NCBI GenBank assembly: GCA_021432605.1
Contig: MU271150.1
Span: 1,612,001-1,676,000 of the forward strand
DNA from: Coniochaeta sp. PMI_546
Lineage: Eukaryota; Ascomycota; Sordariomycetes; Coniochaetales; Coniochaetaceae
Direction of reading: 5' to 3'
Length of the DNA: 64,000 nt
This document shows positions 21,016 through 30,550 of the stretch, piece after piece. Below the pieces are notes generated by a model that was not told the DNA's origin, searched no databases, and worked only from the letters and a program-made list of their open reading frames with translations. Position numbers and translations under genes: made by a program. Each line of letters begins with the position of its first letter. Positions within the stretch are counted from its first letter, which is position 1.

Positions 21016-22110
21016 CTACGATTCGACCTTGTCGTCCCCCTTCACATCTTTCTGATCCTCCCCTTCCTCCACTCTCCTCCTCTTCTTCCTTCCCTCCAAC
21101 ACCTCCAGCCCCTCCGCCACAGCCCCCGCGACATCCTCGACCGTCGTCCCCCTCTTCCGCCTTCCCACCTTCTCCTCCCCCAAGACCGTCCCGTCAGCAA
21201 CCAGCCCATAGACCCTCGCCGCACCGGTGAAAATATCCGCCTCCACCTCCCCAAACCCCCCTTCGTCCCGATGCGTGGCGCTGATCTCCTCCATCTCCCT
21301 GACCCACCGGTACGCCTTGGGCGCCATCCCCGTTACGCCCTTTTCGATCCTCCCCTTCAAACCCGGAAGCGTCTGCTCGATGGCCGAGTTCAGGTGGTCA
21401 AGGACACCCAGTCGGTGGGCGGTGGTGAACGCCTGGATAGCAATGGCGGTGTGGCCTTTAGTCAGCGAGGCGAAGCACATCTTTAGTCCCGAGGCCGAGC
21501 CGATCTTGTCATCGATGTGATAAGACTGCAATGCCGATGCCAGAGACGCAGGGACGGGGAAGGGGCCGGAGGTGGGTATCTGCGGGATATACCAGGCAGA
21601 TTCCGGGGAAGGATGAGGGAGGAGGGTCGGCGGCCCGCCGATTATGGCTCCGTCGACAAAGTGGATTCTGGACTCGTGCGGGGAGAAGGACGAGGCGAGG
21701 GACCGGGCCGAGGACGGGGATACGGCGTTCAGATCTACGAAGACGAGGGGTTCGCCTGACGGGTCGCGGGAGCCTGAGTCCAGGGCCGAGATGGTTGAGG
21801 AGAGGACGGCTTCGGCGGTGGACTTGGCGTCTGCCGGCGGCACGATGGAGAGGATCGCTGCCGATTCTGAGACGATGGTGGACAGGGGGAGAATTTCCAC
21901 GCCGGCGGACTGGGCCCGAGAGATTGTGTCGGCGCTGGGGGGAGGCGTCAGTTGTGATGCATCGTGAAAACAGGGGGCGCATACGAACCTTCTGCCAGTG
22001 ACATCGGTGACGACTCTGAAGCCCTTGGCCACAAGGAGGCGGGCTATGCCGCTGCCCATGTCGCCGACTGAGAGGACGGCTACTGTGGTCTTGGGGCTGC
22101 CGGTTGCCAT
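21016..22110 (-). CDS. 6-phosphogluconate dehydrogenase-like NAD(P)-binding protein with C-terminal DUF1932
   Basis: Exons 21989-22110 and 21016-21934, 346 residues from ATG at 22110. The N-terminal Rossmann motif is VAVLSVGDMGSGIARLLVAK. Across the splice junction the frame reads VVTDVTGRSADTISRAQSAG, the expected beta2 end and following helix. FVDLNAVSPSSARSLASSF and VDGAIIGGPP are the substrate-loop region of beta-hydroxyacid dehydrogenases. The C-terminal domain (GLKMCFASLTKGHTAIAIQA) matches the DUF1932 helices. The 54-nt intron (21935-21988; donor GTTCGT, branch-like CTGAC) is a multiple of three without a stop, so retention would give a 364-residue variant with 18 extra residues that disrupt the Rossmann fold. 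Substrate unknown. The C-terminus ends in a Lys/Arg/Glu-rich tail. Confidence 0.87.
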   Translation of the reverse strand: MATGSPKTTVAVLSVGDMGSGIARLLVAKGFRVVTDVTGRRFVCAPCFHDASQLTPPPSADTISRAQSAGVEILPLSTIVSESAAILSIVPPADAKSTAEAVLSSTISALDSGSRDPSGEPLVFVDLNAVSPSSARSLASSFSPHESRIHFVDGAIIGGPPTLLPHPSPESAWYIPQIPTSGPFPVPASLASALQSYHIDDKIGSASGLKMCFASLTKGHTAIAIQAFTTAHRLGVLDHLNSAIEQTLPGLKGRIEKGVTGMAPKAYRWVREMEEISATHRDEGGFGEVEADIFTGAARVYGLVADGTVLGEEKVGRRKRGTTVEDVAGAVAEGLEVLEGRKKRRRVEEGEDQKDVKGDDKVES

Positions 22111-22653
22111 GTTTGTGACCGACGATGGGTTTCACAAGCGATCTGACGATAAGGAGTGAGTGTGGTGTTGAGTACGAGTACGTCTAGATTTCCCTCTGAT
22201 AGAAGAAGAGGATGGTACAAGCTGTATGTCAACAGATAGCAACGATGAAACAACAGGACAAATTGGCTACAGTTTGGAAAAATAATGTCAGTCCGCACTT
22301 GATCACGGATAGTATAGAGGCACTCTATCGCAAGATGGCGGCGATTGATGTGGGAATGAGGTCTAAATAGACAAGTTCGGAAGTCGGCATTGCGCTGCGG
22401 TTGCGTGCTTCGGACATAACCTTCCATAATATCAAGGCGCATTAACTAGCTACCAATGATCGTTATCGGAAGCCCATGTGTACCGTTAGAGAAGAATCAC
22501 ATTGTAACACATTCGGCGCACTTTGACAACGGCGACTAAGCTCTGATGTCTACTGCTATAGTACTAGTTCTACTATAGTCGCAACCTTGAACGTCCCCAG
22601 CCACTACTACTCTAGCAGAAACGATTTCCAACATGAGCTTGGTGACCGAGATA
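22111..22653. other. Intergenic: dehydrogenase upstream / YRA1 3' region
   Basis: 543 bp; no gene or repeat recognised. Confidence 0.55.
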
Positions 22654-24209
22654 CTACTCGATCATATCGATGTCCTCGACGTTCCCGCCATTGCCAGCAT
22701 TACCGCTGCTCTCGGCAGCCGCACTATTCGCCTGCTGAGCGTTGAAGTAATTATCCATCTCGGCATCAAGCTCCTCCTGCGTCTTCCTCGGACGCCCATC
22801 CCGTCCGCTGCGCTCGCCACCCCTCTCGCCAGCCCTCTCTCCGCCCCTTCCGCCCCTACCGCGTCCCTCACCACGACCGCCGGGCCGCCTTCCGCCCTCG
22901 CGACGTCCACGTGGTCTGGGACTGCGCGATCCGCTGGGCCTGTAGCTGTCCACGTCATCCCTGCGTCTCGAGCCTCCTTCATCATAGCCGCGGCCGGGCG
23001 ACAAAGAGCGACTCCGGTCGCCGGGGACCGTGATGCGGTCGGCCAGCGAGCGGCCAGGCACGACGGCGCTGTCGAAGGGGTTGCGGCGGGGTGCGGGGCC
23101 GGAGGGCATCAGAGTCAAGCGGATGGGCTGGCCTGTTGTTCGTTAACATCGGGCATGCGCAGCTCAAGTGTCGTTTGTCGGTGGCGGAAGAGACATACCA
23201 GCAGCGTTAGCCCCATCAAACTCTCTAATGGCATCCTTGGCGTCCTGGTGCGACTCGTATGTCACAAAGGCGACGCCCTCGGAGCGGCCGGCGCGATCGT
23301 ACACCAGTCTAAGGTTTTGGATCGGTCCGATGCGCTTGAAGAGACCCTGGGTTCGTGTTAGTCTTTTGAGACTATGGGTATGGTGGTAGTGGTACGTACA
23401 TCGAGGTCTTCCTCTGTCAGTTCGTAGTGAATGTTCTCAACCCGGATCCTGGTGCCTCTAGAGTCGCTGGATACAGTTAGTAGATTGCAGGAAGCAAGTA
23501 TCTATGTGGACGTACCCAAAGTGCTCCGGCGATCGCCTCCGAGGACCATTGGAGCGTCGGCCACCTGGAGATTGTCAGAGATATTTGCGACATTGTGAAA
23601 GGCCATAAAAGTACCATTGTCGTCGAACTTGTCATGGACCCATTCGCTGCTAGATGTTAGCCTCGCGCGCATCTCATCGTGTGTTGTTGCAGTATTCAAG
23701 GTATCTTACGAATCTAGATTTCGCGGCGCGTCGTCTCTGTCTCTGAAAGACTGCGTCCGCCGAACAAGGACGTGTTAGCTGGAGTGTCTGCAACTCGTTA
23801 CCTTCCCCGGTCGCGGTCCGAGGCATCGAGCACAAGTCGTGGTGATTTGGCTGCGTCGACCGAGGTGGACCGAAGGAGGAGTATTCGAGGAATCATGGGG
23901 GGAGAGGAGAGGGTTCAACCTGAAGTTGCAATGAATTAGCGCAATCTTGCATCACATCACTGGGTGCTGGCCGCAATGTCACCTTTCTAACGCCATCTCG
24001 TGGGTATTCCTGTCGGTCGCCACGTCTTCGATCATCACGGCCTCGATTGTTGCCACGATCGTTGTTGCGACCGCCACGGCCTCTCCTATTAGTCTGCGTG
24101 AGGTTAGTATCATCCTGACGGCCGCAGATCTTGATGGATGGGAGAGAATTTGGAGGGGGATACGAACCGACTGGCACTCAGCGAGGATTTCGTCGAGGCT
24201 GCGATCCAT
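22654..24209 (-). CDS. YRA1: mRNA export adaptor Yra1/ALYREF (RRM protein)
   Basis: Eight exons in sense order: 24168-24209, 23983-24093, 23710-23750, 23615-23646, 23516-23564, 23400-23466, 23199-23346, 22654-23132 (969 nt, 322 residues). The N-terminal MDRSLDEILAE is the UAP56-binding motif of ALY proteins. An RGG-type basic region follows, then SEWVHDKFDDNG, then an RRM at about residues 95-172 with RNP2 IRVENI and RNP1 EGVAFVTY. The C-terminal Arg/Gly-rich tail ends with the conserved helix LDAEMDNYFN. Yra1 bridges mRNA, Sub2 and the Mex67-Mtr2 receptor in the nucleus. Exons of 32, 41, 49 and 67 nt are unusually small. Intron 2 (23751-23982) is 232 nt, against 49-74 nt for the others. The intron-2 limits are the least certain part. 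Confidence 0.88.
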
Positions 24210-25050
24210 CTTTGCGGAAGATAGACCTGAACTGCTGTGCAAGTTTCGCGTCAATTGGGAAGGGGCAAAGACGCGGTGCGTGAAGTTTGCGCCGTGATTT
24301 GAAGGATATAGTAGTAGAAACGAAGACCAGGATAAATCGTTGCAGGTTGTCTGTCGTAAGGCTGACGAGGAGCATCAGGCCGAGAAGGCTGTTCGGGTGG
24401 GGCAACATTCTCAGACCCGCCCCGGATAAGGTATGCAAAAGTCTCCGATACATTAGTGCGCACATACGAACTACCTCTTCAGATGATCTATCTCGCGATG
24501 CAAACTAGATCTTACCTATGGTAGTCTTGGCTCCATCAGACCGTCACACGTGTTCCAATATATATACACAGTATATCATCACCAGAGGAAACCATGATTT
24601 CGTCAATTTCAGTTGCATTCTTAGGGATAATCTCCCTGCCATGGCAGTCCTAGTTACAGGGTCACAAATAAAAGGAAAAGCGCGAAAAGTCAACCGAAGA
24701 ATCCTGCCCTTTATCTTTTGTAGGCATCAGCACCATCCAATGTATTATTATTGGATATCAATGCCCGATGCCGCAAAAACCAGTCCAGATCGATCCCAGC
24801 AAACTTTTTGCGAGGAAGTAAAAGTCCCCGAACGTGAGATGCAGAGAACCGTTAAAAATCTCTCTAGGTTCAAACACCCCACCTCCTCCTTTCTATCAGA
24901 CCAACGCAACCGATGCCCTCTCTCCCCCCCTTAGTAAAGTCGAAAACGCGAGAGGCGACGCGTGGCACGTTGCACGCAGTGAGTACGGAAAAGCTGTCCT
25001 GATGTCCTTGTTCTCGAGTGTTGTTGTGCGTCTGGTAAGTTGTGGTTCGA
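24210..25050. other. Intergenic: YRA1 upstream / eIF4A 3' region
   Basis: 841 bp. No supported gene; holds the YRA1 promoter and the eIF4A 3' untranslated region. Confidence 0.55.
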
Positions 25051-26460
25051 TTAGATGAGGTCGGCAACGTTCATGGGCATCTCCTCGATCTGGGTGCTGT
25101 AGAACTGCTCAATCTCGCGCATCATACGGACGTCATCGGCGGTAACGAAGTTGATAGCAACACCCTTACGGCCGAAACGACCACCACGACCGATGCGGTG
25201 GATGTAGTTCTCACGGTTGGCGGGGAGATCGTAGTTGATGACAAGGGAGACCTGCTGGACGTCGATGCCACGAGCGAGGAGATCGGTGGCGATCAGGACA
25301 CGGGACGAACCAGAGCGGAATTCCTTCATAATCAGGTCACGCTGGGCCTGGTCCATGTCACCGTGCATGGCGGAGACAGTGAAATCGCGAGCAGTCAGCT
25401 TGTCGGTAAGCCAGTCGACCTTCCGGCGGGTGTTGCAGAAGATGACAGCCTGGGTGATCGTGACAGTCTCGTACAGATCCGAGAGGGTATCGAGCTTCCA
25501 CTCCTCCTTCTCGACAGCGATGTAGAACTGCTTGATACCCTCGAGGGTGAGCTCATCCTTCTTGACGAGGATACGGACGGGGTCACGCATGAACTTGGTG
25601 GTGACCTCGAGGACGTCCTGCGGCATGGTGGCCGACAGAAGAACGACCTGAGTGCTCTGGGGAAGGAGCTGGAAAATGTCGTAGATCTGCTCCGTGAAAC
25701 CACGCGACAACATCTCATCGGCCTCGTCGAGGACGAACATCTTCATGCTGTCCGTCTTGAGGAAACGGCGTTGGATCATGTCCTGGACACGACCGGGAGT
25801 ACCAACAACGATCTGAGGACCGTCCTGGAGAGCCTTCATGTCATCACGAACGCTGGTACCGCCAATGCAGGCGTGGCACTCAATGTTCATGAAGTCACCG
25901 ATGGCGACAACGACCTTCTGGATCTGCTGGGCCAACTCACGGGTGGGAGCGAGAATCAGAGCCTGGCAGGCCTTGACGCTGGGGTCGATCTTCTGGAGGA
26001 CCGAAATGGAGAAGGTAGCGGTCTTGCCGGTACCGGACTGGGCCTGAGCAATAACATCATGGCCTGCGCATTTGTTAGTTGGCTAATTGTATCTGAAGAC
26101 GAGGAAGTTATCACATACCCTTGATGACGGGCATGATGGCACGCTGCTGGATAGCAGACGGGCGCTCGAAACCATAAGCATAGATGCCGCGGAGCAGCTC
26201 GGGCTTGAGGTTCATCTCATCGAAAGAATCGACGGTCTCATCGTAGTTAGACTCGATCTGTCCTGTTGTGTGAAGCAATGTCAGCGACTGTTCTATAGTG
26301 GTATGAGGACGCACGCCGGAGAGAAGACGGTGAGGGCCAACTACGACCGTTTGGCGCATTCGGACGTGCGCGCAAGCGACCGCATTGCGACGGCCCAAAA
26401 CTCGGAGCAAACTGAAAACTTACCCTCAGGAACATCCTCGAGTCCCTTGTCGGTAGCCAT
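25051..26460 (-). CDS. TIF1: ATP-dependent RNA helicase eIF4A
   Basis: Exons 26424-26460, 26119-26262 and 25051-26063, 397 residues, the usual eIF4A length. The short N-terminus [20 protein letters not shown] leads to the Q motif [11 protein letters not shown]. Motif I AQSGTGKT is at about 67-74, motif Ia [16 protein letters not shown] ([11 protein letters not shown]) near 170 and motif III SAT near 202. [18 protein letters not shown] and motif [15 protein letters not shown] near 347 follow. The C-terminus is [20 protein letters not shown]. It is the DEAD-box subunit of eIF4F that unwinds mRNA 5' leaders for scanning. Codon use is strongly biased to C-ending codons, as expected of a highly expressed gene. 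It is divergent from the F-box/JmjC gene. Confidence 0.96.
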
Positions 26461-27335
26461 GATTGCGGTTTCTTGTTGTAGAAAATCTAGATCACAAGCC
26501 CTGCTTGAGATCTAGAAAATGCGAAGATGAACGTGGGGTTTGGCGAGAAATTAATATCCGCAGGAGTCTCGTAAAAGAGAGGCTCGGCGGGGTCCCGAAG
26601 GTGATATTAAAGCTCGAAAAGAAGAAGATCCAAGTAAGTTCTCGTTTATACCGAGAACAAGATGAATCTGAGAGGTCGTTGTTGTGATAGTTGTGATTTT
26701 GATTGTGGTTAATGGTGGAAAAAGATCCTGAGAGGAGATAGAGAAAAATTTGGGCGACGACCTTTTTTTAATTAGCGCCTCAGGCCAAATTCTCAAAATT
26801 CAAAAGGTTCAAAACTTGTCGGCCCACCCAGCTGCACTAGACTCTGCCACCGTACTGGCAGTAAAGTCACCTTTTACCGCAGTACTATACCTACGGTACA
26901 TACCTGGAGGGGGCGGGGCAGGGCTTATTTTGGCCGGCTTCACCTTCACACAGCTGTCACAGTACCTTCCAGCTTACGAGGGGCAAAAACAGGGTTCGCC
27001 GCACTGGCCCGCCAGAATCCCGTCTGAAATCTTTTTGGCGGGGCATTTGTTCCACCAAAGCAACGGGTAACAAATGTGTCTTGGGGCGAAGACAAAATAT
27101 CCCAGGCGTCAACAGTTGCACTCTCGAAGTACAGAAGAACGGTAGCCTCGCAGTCCGTGCATTAGTTACATGCGGATATGACTGGGCATTGAGTCACTAA
27201 AGCCTGCATCCTTCGCTCACTCACCTTGTCATCGTACCACCCATCATCTCCTCTAGTCTTCCTTTAGTCTTGCCTTGTTTTTGCCGCAGCGCCTTTCCAT
27301 TCCTTCCATACCTTTCTGTCCGTTCCCGAGTCGCC
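26461..27335. other. Divergent promoter region of eIF4A and the F-box/JmjC gene
   Basis: 875 bp. It holds a GC-rich GGGGGCGGGGC patch at about 26,909-26,919 and otherwise nothing recognised. Confidence 0.55.
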
Positions 27336-29160
27336 ATGCTTCTCTCCCAGGAGCCTCGGCGAGAAGGCGACCTTCCGTTTAAGGCGAACACCAACGGCAA
27401 TAGCGGCACTGAAAGCCACACAAGCTATCATGGCGTGGCTGACGACGGAGCTGCAGTACCACTTCATCCACTTGGCATCAAGCCTCTTGGTAACCTCTAC
27501 CTTGCGCCTGGACCGAATGCGCGGAACTGTATAGGAACCTTCCAAGCACTGCCCGATGAGACTCTGGCCCTCCTTCTTGAGTACTTCGACCAGCGCACCG
27601 TAAGACAACTGGGCTATACCTGCAAATTTCTTTTTGCGCTATGCTCTTCTGATGACATATGGAAGAGCCTGTTTCTAGAGTAAGTTCCTCTCACATGTTC
27701 TCCTCAGTGTTCTCTAGAAACGGAGGCTACCATAGGGGGCGTGAGCGCGAGGGCCAATGCGGTCCAGCTATAGCGCCGAGAAGTATAAGTGTTGCTTAGG
27801 TCTGTGGAGAGAGTCATCTCGACAGGGTCATGCTTTGCCGCTTCTGGTGGACATATTGCACACCTTCTTGCCCTATGAAAGTGCGCAATAAGCCTGTCAC
27901 AAGCCCATAGTAGTCTTTGAGTCACCGTGGTTCATGAAGGTGACGGAATGTTGGCTCGGGTTAACGTATTGTAGGGCCCAGTCAGAGAGCAAGTTCTCGT
28001 TTACCTGGCGAGGAACATGGAGGTCGACTCTCTTGAACCTCAGGGAGGTGCAAGTGGCCAAGGTTGACTGCAGCAATGTCTTCTCGGATGTGCTTCACAG
28101 ACCGTTTGTTTGCAGTAATGTCTCGCTCAATCAGTTTACCTCCAATATCCCGGCAAGAAACCAGATCAGCCGGCTTGCGGATCTTACCTATGATGAGTTC
28201 GCAGCCAGCTGGAGCAACAAGCCGTTTATTTTGACGGAGTGTATTCGGACATGGCCTGTCTTCCAGAAATGGACATTGGACGCGCTATTGAAGACGTACG
28301 CAGACGTTGAGTTCCGCGCTGAGGCCGTTGACTGGCCATTTTCAACGTACCACCAGTACATGTTCAACAACCATGATGAGAGCCCTTTGTATCTATTCGA
28401 CCGCAAGTTCGTCGAGAAGATGGGTATCGTTGTTGGCAAGGAGGATGGCGCAGCCTATTGGAAGCCTGACTGCTTTGGACCGGATCTGTTCGAGTGTCTC
28501 GGAGCAGAGCGCCCTGCGCACCGGTGGCTCATCATCGGTCCAGAGCGAAGTGGCTCAACCTTTCACAAGGATCCCAACGGCACAAGTGCCTGGAACGCGG
28601 TGATCCAGGGCGCCAAATACTGGATCATGTTCCCGCCCTCGACGGCTGTTCCGGGCGTCTACGTTTCCAAGGACAGTAGCGAAGTCACCAGTCCACTGAG
28701 CATCGCTGAGTGGCTCCTGGAATTCCACGCCGAGGCGCGCAAGCTGCCGGAGTGCTTGGAGGGGATTTGCAACGCTGGAGAGATCCTCCATGTGCCGAGC
28801 GGGTGGTGGCACCTGGTTGTCAACCTTGACAGCGGAATCGCGCTCACTCAGAATTTTGTGCCCGAGTCGCATCTGTCTGAGGTTATCGCCTTCCTCAGAG
28901 ACCGGGCGGAGCAGGTCTCGGGGTTCCGAAGGGATGTCAGCGACCCCTACCAGCTGTTTATTGATCGACTGCAAGAACACGACCCAATGCTGCTGGCAGG
29001 CGCACTACAAGAGCTGGACCGGAAGCAGGAGCGTAAGAAGAGAACGTGGGATATGGTCGTTGGCAAAGGCGGAGGCGACGATGAGGAGCATCCGGAGAAG
29101 AAAAGCGCGGGATTCAGTTTCGGTTTCGGCTTTGGCGACGAGGACGAGGAGATACCATGA
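27336..29160 (+). CDS. F-box and JmjC domain protein (JMJD6-like 2OG/Fe(II) dioxygenase)
   Basis: Exons 27336-27679 and 27975-29160, 509 residues. The F-box lies at about 68-115 (FQALPDETLALLLEYFDQRT; YTCKFLFALCSSDDIWKSLF). The JmjC core has SFAIL-type entry KPFILTECI, the iron ligands His and Asp in STFHKDPNGTSAWNAVIQGA (about 312 and 314), KYWIMFPP, and the distal His in LHVPSGWWHLVVNLD (about 393), spaced as in JMJD6. The family hydroxylates lysines or acts on histones/RNA factors; substrate here is unknown. The F-box suggests recruitment to an SCF ubiquitin ligase. The C-terminus is Lys/Glu-rich and ends with repeated FGFG. The intron is long for this window (295 nt; GTAAGT..TTGTAG with GTTAACG branch) and lies just after the F-box. 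Confidence 0.87.
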
Positions 29161-29641
29161 GTCGGTTTATCTGTCCTTCTGACACCAGACAAGGGACTTT
29201 TGCATCTATATGGGTCGTTCATCATGCCCAGTCCTGGCGGCGATGAAGCCATGTAGCGCTATGTAGAGCAAGCAGTCAGAACCTCCATCACGTATAACAC
29301 GTGTCTGCACCATCAACAATTGGAATGCGATGTAGGCACTGTGGCGTCCGATATTTTCTTTATCACATCACAGCACCGCTCTTGAAAGCATAAGTTTGGC
29401 CATGAGAAGCACGACTTCAGTCACTGGCCAACAAAGAAGCAATCTCAGCCAGGGGAGCTTTTTATGGGAGCCTTTGTTTGATCATCTTGCACCAATCCAG
29501 TGCTCGGACGAACAGCCATGACCGGCCATGGCCAATCAGATAGCTGGGTTGTGGCTTCCTTGGTGCACCAAAGCTCCCGGCTTCCGGGGAAGGAGCCAAC
29601 CCCACCCTGCCCACGTCTCGCTGCTACTACCTATGGTATGG

Positions 29642-29660
29642 TACCTTAGCGTATAAGGTA
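29642..29660. repeat. Short inverted repeat (TACCTTA / TAAGGTA)
   Basis: 7-bp arms at 29642-29648 and 29654-29660 separated by 5 nt, followed by a GGTACC at 29665-29670. It could form a small cruciform/hairpin or a dimeric factor site. Confidence 0.6.
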
Positions 29661-30235
29661 CTGCGGTACCAAGGGTACGTACTGACTGGCCTTGGACTGC
29701 CAGACACTGCCAGACATGCCTGGCTGCCTCGCACCCGCCGCCTGCCCGCCCTGCTGATCTCTCAGCTGAGCTGTGTCTGGCCCCTCGTTGGCAACGCACG
29801 CCTATCACACCTCTCAGTCTCAGCCTGGTCCGCGAACCTCTTGTCATCTCGCGCCTGCAGACTTTCGGTTTCCTGGTAACTCTTCCCTCTCGACAAACAA
29901 CAACAGCAACAACATCGGTGCTCTCTGTCTCTGCGCTGCTTCTCGGATTACCTTCAACAGCGATTTGCGGTCGATTCGACAGAGTTTCACCCCTGAACTG
30001 TCTGTCCTGTGTGACGCCTCATTGTTGACACGCTATCTAATCGCAGTCCCCATCAACGTCGTGCAGGACCAACACTTGCCTGTGTTTGACTCTGACTCTG
30101 CCTTCTCGTACATGCCGCCATGACACCATGCCACAAGACCGACGCTGTACACCTGCCTCTCCGTTCTGACCACTATCGCTGCTGCCGTTAGCTGCTAGTG
30201 ACAGCACTCGGGTTTGCCCTCACTTAACTCCGTAT

Positions 30236-30427
30236 ATGCTGTCAACCTCAACCCTCGAGATCAGCCAAACCTACTCGTCACAACGCAACCGACCTGATTC
30301 TTACACCTCTGTGTCCCCTCGCTTATTCTATCCACGTTGTCATTGGGACCGCAGTCACTCGACCTCTCGTTTCAAGAGAGCAACGGCTCACCGCAAATTG
30401 AGCGAACACGGTCGCTCCTATAAATAA
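30236..30427 (+). promoter_or_regulatory. Possible upstream ORF in the CCCH-Smr leader
   Basis: ATG at 30236 opens 63 codons (MLSTSTLEISQTYSSQRNRP...) ending 120 nt before the main ATG at 30551. The peptide has no family signature. If transcription starts upstream of it, it would reduce translation of the main frame. Confidence 0.3.
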
Positions 30428-30550
30428 TTTAACGTTTACGAACAAGGACAGACTTCGCACGCCCTCCCTCCCTCAACCGACACCCAAGCCAACCTCTCAC
30501 CGGGCGGCAATACGTCTGTCTTTGCATAAGCTGCATCAACGAACGACAAC

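Larger units (their letters stand above)
29161..30550. other. Intergenic and long leader of the CCCH-Smr gene
   Basis: 1.4 kb. It contains an inverted repeat TACCTTA-5 nt-TAAGGTA at 29642-29660 and, closer to the next gene, a pyrimidine-rich leader with a 63-codon upstream frame (30236-30427). Confidence 0.55.

Noticed and set aside
20755-21486. 243-codon plus-strand frame opposite the 6PGDH-like gene
   Set aside because: Pro/Leu/Arg-rich shadow of the dehydrogenase exon.
18817-22110. MDR oxidoreductase plus 6PGDH-like gene as part of a metabolite cluster
   Set aside because: No backbone enzyme, transporter or regulator nearby, and neighbours are housekeeping genes.
25042-26124. 360-codon open frame on the plus strand opposite eIF4A
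   Set aside because: It mirrors the biased codons of eIF4A; composition is Leu/Val/Asp-rich with no family match, typical of an antisense shadow.
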